NCBI GenBank assembly: GCA_036501345.1
Contig: DASYAN010000107.1
Location: 1-12,870 of the forward strand
Length of the DNA stretch: 12,870 nt
DNA from: DASYAN01 sp036501345
GTDB lineage: Bacteria; Chloroflexota; Ktedonobacteria; Ktedonobacterales; Ktedonobacteraceae
Direction of reading: 5' to 3'
The notes under the pieces are model-generated. The model was given only the letters and a program-made list of their open reading frames with translations, had not been told where the DNA came from and did no database searches. The position numbers and the translations under genes were made by a program. Position 1 is the stretch's first letter. Every line of letters begins with the position of its first letter. Shown here one piece after another: positions 5,160 to 11,423 of this stretch.

Positions 5160-6542
5160 TTATTCAAGATCGCCACGTTTGCCAAGCTGTTGATGCTCAT
5201 AGGCCTTTTTAATGGCAGTCAGGCTACGTTGCACCTCTCCACGCTCTTCTAGCAGATTGGCAAAGCGGAAGTATGAACTGGCAGCGAGCTCATGTGCATG
5301 CGAGGCATCTAGCAGATCGAGTGCTTGAGTAAAGTATTGATCGGCAGAGGTAAAATCGCTGGCTTGATGGCGAATCAGCGCCAGAGCGATCAGTGCCTGC
5401 CCTTGTGTCTGGGCATCGGAACTGGCACGAGCAAAGCTTAATGCCTCCTGAGCCTCTTGTTCAGCCTCCTGCACCTGTCCGCGTTTGAGTAGCAATTCAG
5501 CTAAACCTGCATGACAGATTGATGCCGCAATCTCATCATTCAACTCACGCTCGATTGCAATCGCCTGACGATATTCCTTCTCAGCACTATCGAGATCGTT
5601 CTGTTTCTCCAGAGCTTTGCCCAGACGCAGGTGCGTTAGACCGACAAGGCGCTGCTCATCACGCATTTCATAGACAGCCAGACTTTGTACTGCATACTCA
5701 CGCGCCATTGCTAGCTTGCCGACCGACTTATAATGCTGGCTAATCTCCATATACTTGTGGGCAAAGCTCTTACTATCACGCTCCATTATTTCAAGAGTTT
5801 CCAGAGCGCGGTGAAAGAATGTAATAGCCTTCTCTAGGTCACCAAGGCGAAAATAGTCACTGGCCAGATTGCTGAAGACCTCAAGCGAGAAGATGGGATC
5901 GTTAATCTGCCCACTTTCAATTGTTGAATAACAGCTGAGGTGATTTTCTACTGCGAGAGTATAGTTATAAAGCAAAAAATAGGCTTTTCCTAACAGGTTA
6001 CGAGCACGCTCGGTATACTCACTATCGCCGAGTGCTTCGCCCTGAGAGACTGCAGCACGCAGATCAACAACCGCCTCCTGGTACTCTCGAGAACCCAGAT
6101 GAATTTCACCACGCAGAAGATAAAGACGACATACTTGATCGGTTGTGATGCGTTCAGGTTGAATAGGCTCAAGCAACTGGGTAGCTTCCTCGTACAAGCT
6201 CTGTTGTATCAACACATTGGCTTGCAAGAGATCAACATCAATGCGTTGATCAGGTCCAGTGTCGGCGGGAGAATAACCGACGGCACGTGCCTCAGCAGCT
6301 CCGCCGGGGGAACCTTCGAGCAGGAAAGTCAATGGAACATCCAGACGACGTGCAAGAATAGAGAGAGCTTTCAATGATGGGCGGATCTTCCCGCGCTCGA
6401 TTGCGGAAATATACGAGATAGAAAACTCGGGTGCAGCCAGTTGGGCCTGAGTCATCCCAAGCTTAGTACGAACTTCGCGAATATTAGTACCGACTCTGGC
6501 AGCAACTGCTTTACCAACATTGGTAGTTTCAACGGAAGGCAT
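5160..6542 (-). CDS. Second XRE-family HTH regulator with C-terminal TPR array
   Basis: The 460-residue protein has an XRE helix-turn-helix at about residues 18-75 (MTQAQLAAPEFSIS then SYISAIERGKIRPSL) and a linker. TPR-like repeats then run from about residue 105 to the C-terminus (for example AITFFHRALETLEIM, AEKEYRQAIAIERELND, ADQYFTQALDLLDA). It is probably a cytoplasmic transcription regulator whose TPR domain receives an unknown ligand or partner. The start at 6542 is preferred because AAAGGA precedes it by 9 bases. The longer frame beginning at 6689 would add 49 residues with an unlike composition and would run through the promoter at 6598-6626. Its DNA-recognition helix is near-identical to that of the regulator at 257-1606, so their target sites probably overlap. 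Confidence 0.87.
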   Translation of the reverse strand: MPSVETTNVGKAVAARVGTNIREVRTKLGMTQAQLAAPEFSISYISAIERGKIRPSLKALSILARRLDVPLTFLLEGSPGGAAEARAVGYSPADTGPDQRIDVDLLQANVLIQQSLYEEATQLLEPIQPERITTDQVCRLYLLRGEIHLGSREYQEAVVDLRAAVSQGEALGDSEYTERARNLLGKAYFLLYNYTLAVENHLSCYSTIESGQINDPIFSLEVFSNLASDYFRLGDLEKAITFFHRALETLEIMERDSKSFAHKYMEISQHYKSVGKLAMAREYAVQSLAVYEMRDEQRLVGLTHLRLGKALEKQNDLDSAEKEYRQAIAIERELNDEIAASICHAGLAELLLKRGQVQEAEQEAQEALSFARASSDAQTQGQALIALALIRHQASDFTSADQYFTQALDLLDASHAHELAASSYFRFANLLEERGEVQRSLTAIKKAYEHQQLGKRGDLE

Positions 6543-6597
6543 AGGAACAAGTCCTTTCACAAAGAAGAATATTACTAGATAATACTTTACACTACAA

Positions 6598-6626
6598 AGT
6601 CTATCATAGACTGTGATTCTAGTCAA
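6598..6626 (-). promoter_or_regulatory. Promoter of the second XRE-TPR gene
   Basis: Read on the minus strand, TTGACT (6626-6621) lies 17 bases from TAGACT (6603-6598). They match the -35 and -10 consensus at five and four of six positions. It lies about 56 bases upstream of the chosen ATG at 6542 and inside the alternative longer reading frame, which supports the shorter start. Confidence 0.55.
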
Positions 6627-6632
6627 TCCATA

Positions 6633-6663
6633 TTGTACTTTTTTCTTCGCTTTATTGTATAAT
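6633..6663 (+). promoter_or_regulatory. Candidate divergent promoter toward rsmI
   Basis: A perfect -10 box TATAAT (6658-6663) has TTGTAC (6633-6638) upstream at a wide 19-base spacing. It would give an rsmI leader of about 160 nt. A nearer alternative is TATACT at 6786-6791, which lacks a recognisable -35. The choice between them cannot be made from sequence. Confidence 0.3.
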
Positions 6664-6832
6664 CTCTTTCTCTTGTACATCATGGACATATCGAATAGTG
6701 TTTCAATTAAAAACGAGAAGACTTTGAATTTATATTGATAGTAGGACCCCTTTGCGCAGATCTAGCAAAAAACGTTGAGTTCTATTATACTGCACTATCA
6801 TTAAACTATTTTTGGGCAAAGGATATTTCAAC

Positions 6833-7507
6833 ATGCTCTATTTAGTAGCGACACCTATTGGTAACTTGAACGATATTACCTTACGAGCATTGGAAATTCT
6901 GCGTGAGGTTGATGTTATTGCCAGTGAGGATACACGGAAAACAGGCATGCTGCTCAAACATTTCGATATTCAGAAGCCACAAATGTCTTTCCATGAGCAT
7001 AATGAGCAGCGAGCGGGAGAGCGTATTGAGGAGCTACTAAAGCAGGGACAATCCGTGGCAGTGGTCAGCGACGCCGGGACACCTGGTATCTCTGATCCAG
7101 GCTTTACTCTGATCCGTAGGGCTATCAATGCACAGATTGAGTGCACGATGATCCCAGGTCCTACGGCCTTCGTGATGGCATTGGTCCTTTCAGGGTTACC
7201 TGTCCATAGCTTCACCTTTCGTGGCTTTCCTCCCCGTAAGCTAGTTGGCCGACGCAAATTTCTGGAAGTCGATAAATACTCGCCTCATACACTCATCTAT
7301 TACGAAAGTCCATATCGTCTGGATGGTTTCCTGCGGGATGCACTGGAGGTCTTGGGAGACCGGCAGGCAGCCATTGCCAACGATCTCACCAAAATGTTTG
7401 AGAAGGTGGAGCGTGGACCATTATCCAGTCTGCTAGCATCAGTTGAGCAGACAAAACTGAAAGGCGAATTTATCGTCGTGATCGAAGGAGCCAAGAAGGA
7501 CGAGTAA
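6833..7507 (+). CDS. rsmI: 16S rRNA (cytidine-1402-2'-O)-methyltransferase RsmI, short form
   Basis: RsmI uses S-adenosylmethionine to 2'-O-methylate C1402 in the decoding centre of 16S rRNA. The protein has the tetrapyrrole-methylase fold with its hallmark blocks: LYLVATPIGNLNDITLRAL (2-20), VDVIASEDTRKTG (27-38), SFHEHNEQ (52-59), VSDAGTPGISDPG (78-90), IPGPTAFVMALVLSGLP (107-123) and YYESPYRL (156-163). The start at ATG 6833 is preceded by AAAGGA at 9 bases; an upstream in-frame TTG at 6812 would place that site inside the gene. At 224 residues it ends at EFIVVIEGAKKDE and lacks the roughly 50-residue C-terminal extension of the E. coli enzyme (about 286 residues). The catalytic domain is intact, so this is a short form and not obviously a pseudogene. 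Confidence 0.93.
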   Translation: MLYLVATPIGNLNDITLRALEILREVDVIASEDTRKTGMLLKHFDIQKPQMSFHEHNEQRAGERIEELLKQGQSVAVVSDAGTPGISDPGFTLIRRAINAQIECTMIPGPTAFVMALVLSGLPVHSFTFRGFPPRKLVGRRKFLEVDKYSPHTLIYYESPYRLDGFLRDALEVLGDRQAAIANDLTKMFEKVERGPLSSLLASVEQTKLKGEFIVVIEGAKKDE

Positions 7508-7745
7508 GCTTTATTGTTTATACAGCTCCATCTTCATATTGCTTAATTCTTACACCTTTCTTTACAATTCTTTGATATTTTTCTCATAAATGTATGCTAC
7601 TGTTGCAATTGTAGAAGCTTCAGACTAGGCTACCACGAAGCTTTGTTCTCCCCGACTATATAACTGACAGTTATACACGAGTTCGCGTATTTGAGGTGTA
7701 ATAGAGTGAGGTAACCAACACCCTTTATGTAGGCTCAATCTTTCT

Positions 7746-7793
7746 GATAACTGCTGGAGAAAAACAGTCAAGCAGTGGTTATCTTATTGCTCT
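7746..7793 (+). terminator. Possible terminator hairpin downstream of rsmI
   Basis: GATAAC (7746-7751) plus TGCT (7752-7755) pair with AGCA (7771-7774) and GTTATC (7778-7783), leaving a 3-base bulge (GTG) and a 15-base loop. TTATTGCTCTT follows. It lies 239 bases past the rsmI stop, which is far, and the bulge and long loop weaken the call. Confidence 0.25.
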
Positions 7794-8000
7794 TAGGGGC
7801 TCAAGCTTTATTGATTATCCCAGATAGCTGGTGGGAAACATATCCACAAATTATTCGCCCAAGTGGGACCATTTAAGCTTCGGGAGTCTCTCAGCCTACA
7901 GACAGGGAAAATGATAAATTTACTCCTCTTACATGAATTTGTGCATAATTATCAGCTATATGAACAAGCATTCCATTCATGTAGTAAACCAGCTGCATAA

Positions 8001-8018
8001 CCGTCTATCAGAAGACGG
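8001..8018 (+). promoter_or_regulatory. Small hairpin before the DUF5666-like gene
   Basis: CCGTCT (8001-8006) and AGACGG (8013-8018) form a perfect 6-bp stem with a 6-base loop, ending about 10 bases before the AAAGGGAAG ribosome site of the gene at 8046. There is no T-run, so it is not a terminator; it could influence mRNA stability or translation start. The role is unknown. Confidence 0.3.
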
Positions 8019-8045
8019 AAATTGTAAGAAAAGGGAAGAACTATC

Positions 8046-8927
8046 ATGGCTACACCTCGCTTATCACGGTATTTGGGGGGGATTTTTGCGTTGTGCTATT
8101 TATCCTCTACTACCGTAATCATCTGGCTTTGTGCATTTAGTACCTCTAGCCCAGCTATGGCAGCGGCATTCGTATCGGTTACACCAACACCAACACCCTG
8201 TCCTAAGACTGTTCCTCATTTGGCTCCGGGTCTTTTCCAGGATGCAAATGGTACTATCAAGAGTATCACCGGACTAACATTACAAATCATTCCCAAAACA
8301 CCTGGTACGCCCATCAACGCAACCTATTCGAGTACTACGCGCATTACAGAGCGGACATTGATAACCACCCCACCTGCTTCTGTATTGCTAAAGGGAATTG
8401 ATGTTTCCGTCCAAGCAATACCAAACCCGAATAGTACCTTTACTGCCACATTGATTACTCTGATGCAAGGGAAGCAACCGGACAATCGTGGTTGCTTTGC
8501 TGGCAAAGGCGGTGGCTTGACTGCCCCTGGTAATCCCCCTGGACCAGTCAATAAACCAACTGTCCCTAAAAAACCTAATTTTCCGAGAGGGGGTCAGTTA
8601 GACGGTGGTGGTTGTTTTGCAGATAGAGGTCCAACGCAAAAGACTGCCCCTGCTGCTCCCACTCCCACTCCTAGTGCCAGTAAACAGAGTACCTGTAGGG
8701 TAATTTCAGGTACTGTTGAGCTGCTCAACGGCAATACCCTCACAATCATAGATAGGCAGCAAACCAGTCATATCATCTCGTTGACAAGCGGGGCAAATGC
8801 CACAAAGATTATCAAGACCGCTCCGGCAACTGCTAGCGCACTCAAGGTTGGCACAAGTGTTATGGTAATGGGGCCAGCCAATAAGGGAGTAATAGCAGCA
8901 TCAAGTATCACCATTGGTACTCTATAA
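8046..8927 (+). CDS. Secreted protein with DUF5666-like domains
   Basis: This 293-residue protein is probably exported. It has a basic N-terminus, a hydrophobic stretch at about 10-32 and a possible signal peptidase site near SPAMAAA (35-41), followed by a TPTPTP linker. Two beta-rich segments, GTIKSITGLTLQIIP... (69-138) and GTVELLNGNTLTIID... (222-293, ending SSITIGTL), have the spacing of DUF5666 domains: a GTV opening, a strand pair, a polar 'T-x-I-x-K/E' strand and a closing 'A-x-S-I-T-I-G' strand. Between them lies a Gly/Pro-rich region holding a repeated GCFA motif (149-152 and 189-192). No catalytic residues are recognised; a structural or binding role at the cell surface is possible. 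The start is preceded by AAGGGAAG. Confidence 0.7.
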   Translation: MATPRLSRYLGGIFALCYLSSTTVIIWLCAFSTSSPAMAAAFVSVTPTPTPCPKTVPHLAPGLFQDANGTIKSITGLTLQIIPKTPGTPINATYSSTTRITERTLITTPPASVLLKGIDVSVQAIPNPNSTFTATLITLMQGKQPDNRGCFAGKGGGLTAPGNPPGPVNKPTVPKKPNFPRGGQLDGGGCFADRGPTQKTAPAAPTPTPSASKQSTCRVISGTVELLNGNTLTIIDRQQTSHIISLTSGANATKIIKTAPATASALKVGTSVMVMGPANKGVIAASSITIGTL

Positions 8928-8954
8928 GTCAGCGCGAATTTTTGGAATAGACAT

Positions 8955-8990
8955 TTTGTAGGGATGGTTGTCTCGAATCATCCCTGCAAA
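8955..8990 (+). terminator. 15-bp hairpin downstream of the secreted protein gene
   Basis: Bases 8955-8969 pair with 8976-8990 around a 6-base loop GTCTCG; thirteen pairs are Watson-Crick and two (8959-8986, 8967-8978) are G-U. The G-U pairs become C-A mismatches on the minus strand, so the fold favours a plus-strand transcript. There is no T-run, so it may be a processing or stability end rather than a classic intrinsic terminator. It sits between convergent genes. Confidence 0.5.
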
Positions 8991-9007
8991 TAGTAGAGAG
9001 AATCTCC

Positions 9008-10438
9008 TTATGCTTGCATGTTATTCAGGAATTGTCCCACTTCGGAGAGCGCGGCCATGGCACGACAGGTAATTTCTACCGATTCGTAATAGGGAACACC
9101 CTCTTCGCGTAAGGTTTGAAGGGCCTGGATATCATAACGAGCATAAACAGTCTGAATGAGTATAGGTTTACGATACTGGCGAACGAGGCGGCCGAGTTCA
9201 TGGGCAGCCTCTTCTTCCCGAGGTCCAAAGGCTTCTGAGAGTAACATACGATAGCCACCGAAGAGCCCAGTAATGATGAGGCCATCAACGTCGGGATCTT
9301 TGAGGCAGACTTCAGCAAGTGTAGCGAAGGAGAGCGGGTCTTCATCAGCTGCTCCGGCGACATCAACGGGATTAGTAGAGGTAGCGCGTTCTGGCATAAG
9401 TTGGCGCAAAGCCTGCTGGGTCTGCTGACTGAGGATGGGTACCTCCAGACCAGCACGAATGATGGCATCGCCAGTAGCGACGGCACTACCTCCACCATCT
9501 GCGACAATGGCAATGCGGCGTCCACCTTTTGGGGTCGGTGTTTGGGTAGCCAGTGCCTGAGCCACAGGATAAAGTTCATCTGAGCGCACGACACGCACGA
9601 CTCCACTGCCGAGCAAGTTGGTATCGTGGTCTGGTCGTACTGAGGCGTGGGTACCCGTATGAGCAAGGGCTGCACGAACACCCACTTCGGTGGCTCCGCT
9701 GAGCAAAATAACGACGGGTTTATAGTGACCTTCCTCGTACATCTGGCGGGTCATCTGTCGCAGTGTTTCTTCCTGGATAGCCTCGACATAGCCAGCAATA
9801 ACCGTGGTTTCTGGATCATGTGCCAAATATTGCATACATTCGGGAAAAGTGACATCAGCGGCGTTACCAATACTCAAGAATGTGTTAAGACCCAGACCAT
9901 CCAATTGTGCTTGAGCATACCAGTACATGCCAAGATTGCCGCTCTGTGAGACTAAGCCGATCGGTCCCACAGGGAGTGGAAAGACCATACCCAGGGTATT
10001 GAGTTTAGAGCGGTGAACATAGAGGCCCATGCAGTTACTGCCAATGATACGGATACCGTGTTCACGGCAACGAGCCACAAGCTGTGATTCGAGTTCGCGA
10101 CCAGCAGGTCCCGTCTCGCTAAAACCAGCGGTAATCATCACAATCCCTTTGACACCATGGGCAATGCAGTCTTCAACGGCCTGCGGAATGTGACTGAAAG
10201 AGGTGGCAATTACCGCGAGATCGACGTGACCAGGGACATCGCGCAAATTGCGATAGACGGGACGTCCTAGAATTTCAGGAACGGAAGGGTTGATAAAAAA
10301 AATATCGCCGGGGAACCCTCCCTCGATAAGTTGCTTTGCCGCCACATGTCCCCACTTCTGAGGAGCACGCGATACACCCAAAATAGCGACCGAGCGAGGT
10401 TGCAATACTTCTTCTAATGGATATGGCTGGATATTCAT
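9008..10438 (-). CDS. NDP-forming acyl-CoA synthetase, alpha-type (CoA-binding) protein
   Basis: These enzymes interconvert an acyl-CoA plus ADP and phosphate with the free acid, ATP and CoA, through a phosphohistidine. The 476-residue protein has an N-terminal Rossmann CoA-binding domain (about 10-135, LQPRSVAILGVSRAPQKWG and GIVMITAGFSETG) and two succinyl-CoA ligase-like flavodoxin domains (about 155-295 and 305-465). ALAHTGTHA places the phosphorylatable His at residue 260. The ATP-grasp beta domain found fused in many bacterial homologues is absent and no beta gene is in the window, so a separate partner or a different activity is expected. The gene stands alone between two convergent/divergent neighbours. 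The start follows AAGGAG, but at a long 14-base distance; GAGAG is closer. The substrate acid is unknown. Confidence 0.8.
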   Translation of the reverse strand: MNIQPYPLEEVLQPRSVAILGVSRAPQKWGHVAAKQLIEGGFPGDIFFINPSVPEILGRPVYRNLRDVPGHVDLAVIATSFSHIPQAVEDCIAHGVKGIVMITAGFSETGPAGRELESQLVARCREHGIRIIGSNCMGLYVHRSKLNTLGMVFPLPVGPIGLVSQSGNLGMYWYAQAQLDGLGLNTFLSIGNAADVTFPECMQYLAHDPETTVIAGYVEAIQEETLRQMTRQMYEEGHYKPVVILLSGATEVGVRAALAHTGTHASVRPDHDTNLLGSGVVRVVRSDELYPVAQALATQTPTPKGGRRIAIVADGGGSAVATGDAIIRAGLEVPILSQQTQQALRQLMPERATSTNPVDVAGAADEDPLSFATLAEVCLKDPDVDGLIITGLFGGYRMLLSEAFGPREEEAAHELGRLVRQYRKPILIQTVYARYDIQALQTLREEGVPYYESVEITCRAMAALSEVGQFLNNMQA

Positions 10439-10771
10439 CTATTCTCTCTATTCTCCTTGGTTATTATGTTATCATTGAGCTTAGGACCATTATACTAGCA
10501 TTATCAACTTGATAGATAAAAAATCGCTTCACCTGGGATCTTTCTCTCATCCCGCGTTTTGTAGAGACTGGTTGTACAGATCGGACTGTGATATTATTAG
10601 ATCAAGTACCAATGGATTGGAACTGAAACATGCAGATACATCAGAGAAATATCTGTAAAAAGAAAATAATGAAATATGTCACTTGCTAATTGCAGAAATA
10701 TATGTTTTCCCACAAATTGATGTATTGGGTAGCTAGCAGGATTATGAATCCAATAGAGGAGGATCTAGATT
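10439..10771. other. 333-base divergent intergenic region
   Basis: This spacer must hold promoters for the acyl-CoA synthetase-like gene (minus) and the Uma2 gene (plus). On the minus strand a perfect TATAAT -10 box lies at 10494-10489, about 50 bases before the ATG, with no clear -35. On the plus strand TTGTAC (10572-10577) and TATTAG (10595-10600) are 17 bases apart but match poorly. A short stem CAGATA/TATCTG lies at 10633-10655. No gene or RNA was recognised. Confidence 0.45.
10489..10494 (-). promoter_or_regulatory. Consensus -10 box upstream of the acyl-CoA synthetase-like gene
   Basis: The minus strand reads TATAAT exactly, about 50 bases before the ATG at 10438. No TTGACA-like -35 is found at 16-18 bases upstream, so an activator may be needed or this may be fortuitous in AT-rich sequence. 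Confidence 0.3.
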
Positions 10772-11380
10772 ATGGTTGCACAACCATCACAGCCATCGTC
10801 CAACTATATGACCGTCAATGAGTGGCGTGAACTGCAACGTACGAGCCATGATGTGAAGTACGAGTATCTTGATGGTCAGGTCTATGCTATGGCAGGGGGA
10901 ACCCTTGACCATGGTCGTATGGGGATTAATGCGTGCAGTACCCTGACAGACAAACTCGCAGAAAAAGGAAGCCCGTGCAGGGTCTATAACTCAGATGTTG
11001 CGGTTCGTCTGTCTCCTGGGCACTTTACTCTCCCTGATGCCACAGTCACCTGCGATGAGCGCGACCGTGGACGCATCCTAGAGATACAAAGCCCACGTGT
11101 CATCCTTGAAGTGCTTTCGGACAGCACCGAAGCTCGCGACCGTGGTGAGAAGTTTCGGCGCTCCCGCGAACATCCAACGGTCCAAGAGTATGTACTAGTG
11201 AGTACGAAGTTTCAGCTTGTCGAACTCTATCGGCGCAGTCCAGAGGGTTGGGTGCTTCATGTCTATGGACCAGGTGATACCGTTGAACTTGCTAGTCTCG
11301 GCATCAGCTTTCCGCTTGCTGCACTCTACAAGTATACCGATGTACCGGAAACCCTAGACCTGCCTGAAGGTGAGTTGTGA
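10772..11380 (+). CDS. Uma2-family PD-(D/E)XK nuclease-like protein
   Basis: The 202-residue protein matches the Uma2 (formerly DUF820) family, a restriction-endonuclease-like fold of unknown biological role. Visible family blocks are VKYEYLDGQVYAMAGGTLDHGRM (E31 and the DG turn), SDVAVRLSPGHFTLPDATVTC (74-94) with D89, PRVILEVLSDSTEARDRGEKF (108-128) with E113 and K127, and EYVLVS (139-144). D89 and E113 are the expected metal-binding acids of the PD-(D/E)XK core. The length is normal for the family. Translation starts at ATG 10772 after a strong AGAGGAGG at 9 bases. It is monocistronic with its own terminator. Uma2 genes are often scattered in many copies in Chloroflexota and cyanobacteria, and some are thought to be mobile-element-associated; nothing mobile flanks this one. 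Confidence 0.88.
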   Translation: MVAQPSQPSSNYMTVNEWRELQRTSHDVKYEYLDGQVYAMAGGTLDHGRMGINACSTLTDKLAEKGSPCRVYNSDVAVRLSPGHFTLPDATVTCDERDRGRILEIQSPRVILEVLSDSTEARDRGEKFRRSREHPTVQEYVLVSTKFQLVELYRRSPEGWVLHVYGPGDTVELASLGISFPLAALYKYTDVPETLDLPEGEL

Positions 11381-11381
11381 T

Positions 11382-11420
11382 AACGACTGAGATACTTTTA
11401 TGCATCTCAGTCGTTTTGTT
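11382..11420 (+). terminator. Strong intrinsic terminator between Uma2 and mmsA
   Basis: AACGACTGAGAT (11382-11393) and ATCTCAGTCGTT (11404-11415) form a perfect 12-bp stem with a 10-base loop, followed by TTTTGTT. It begins two bases after the Uma2 stop. The dehydrogenase gene ends at 11424 on the other strand, so the stem may also stop transcription in that direction, though the minus-strand tail (TTATC) is weaker. Confidence 0.85.
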
Positions 11421-11423
11421 AGA

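Larger units (their letters stand above)
7508..8045. other. 538-base non-coding region with several inverted repeats
   Basis: No convincing gene was found. Structures visible are AAGCTTC/GAAGCTT (7615-7621 and 7637-7643), an imperfect 18-base palindrome at 7673-7690, a bulged hairpin at 7746-7783, and CCGTCT/AGACGG (8001-8006 and 8013-8018) directly before the ribosome site of the next gene. AAGCTT occurs five times between 7506 and 7880, and the 11-mer AAGCTTTATTG is repeated at 7506-7516 and 7803-7813. No known riboswitch core was recognised. A long 5' leader for the secreted protein gene or an unrecognised small RNA are both possible. Confidence 0.5.

Noticed and set aside
6812..6832. TTG start for rsmI at 6812
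   Set aside because: It would put the AAAGGA ribosome site inside the gene; family alignment begins at MLYLVATPIGN (6833).
7820..7910. GGCTGAGAGACTCCC on the minus strand resembling a TPP riboswitch core
   Set aside because: The second conserved block of the TPP aptamer is missing and the orientation points away from any suitable gene.
9076..9681. A 201-codon minus-strand frame inside the acyl-CoA synthetase-like gene
   Set aside because: It lies wholly within a gene with clear family motifs in another frame and has no ribosome site or recognisable domain; it is a shadow frame.
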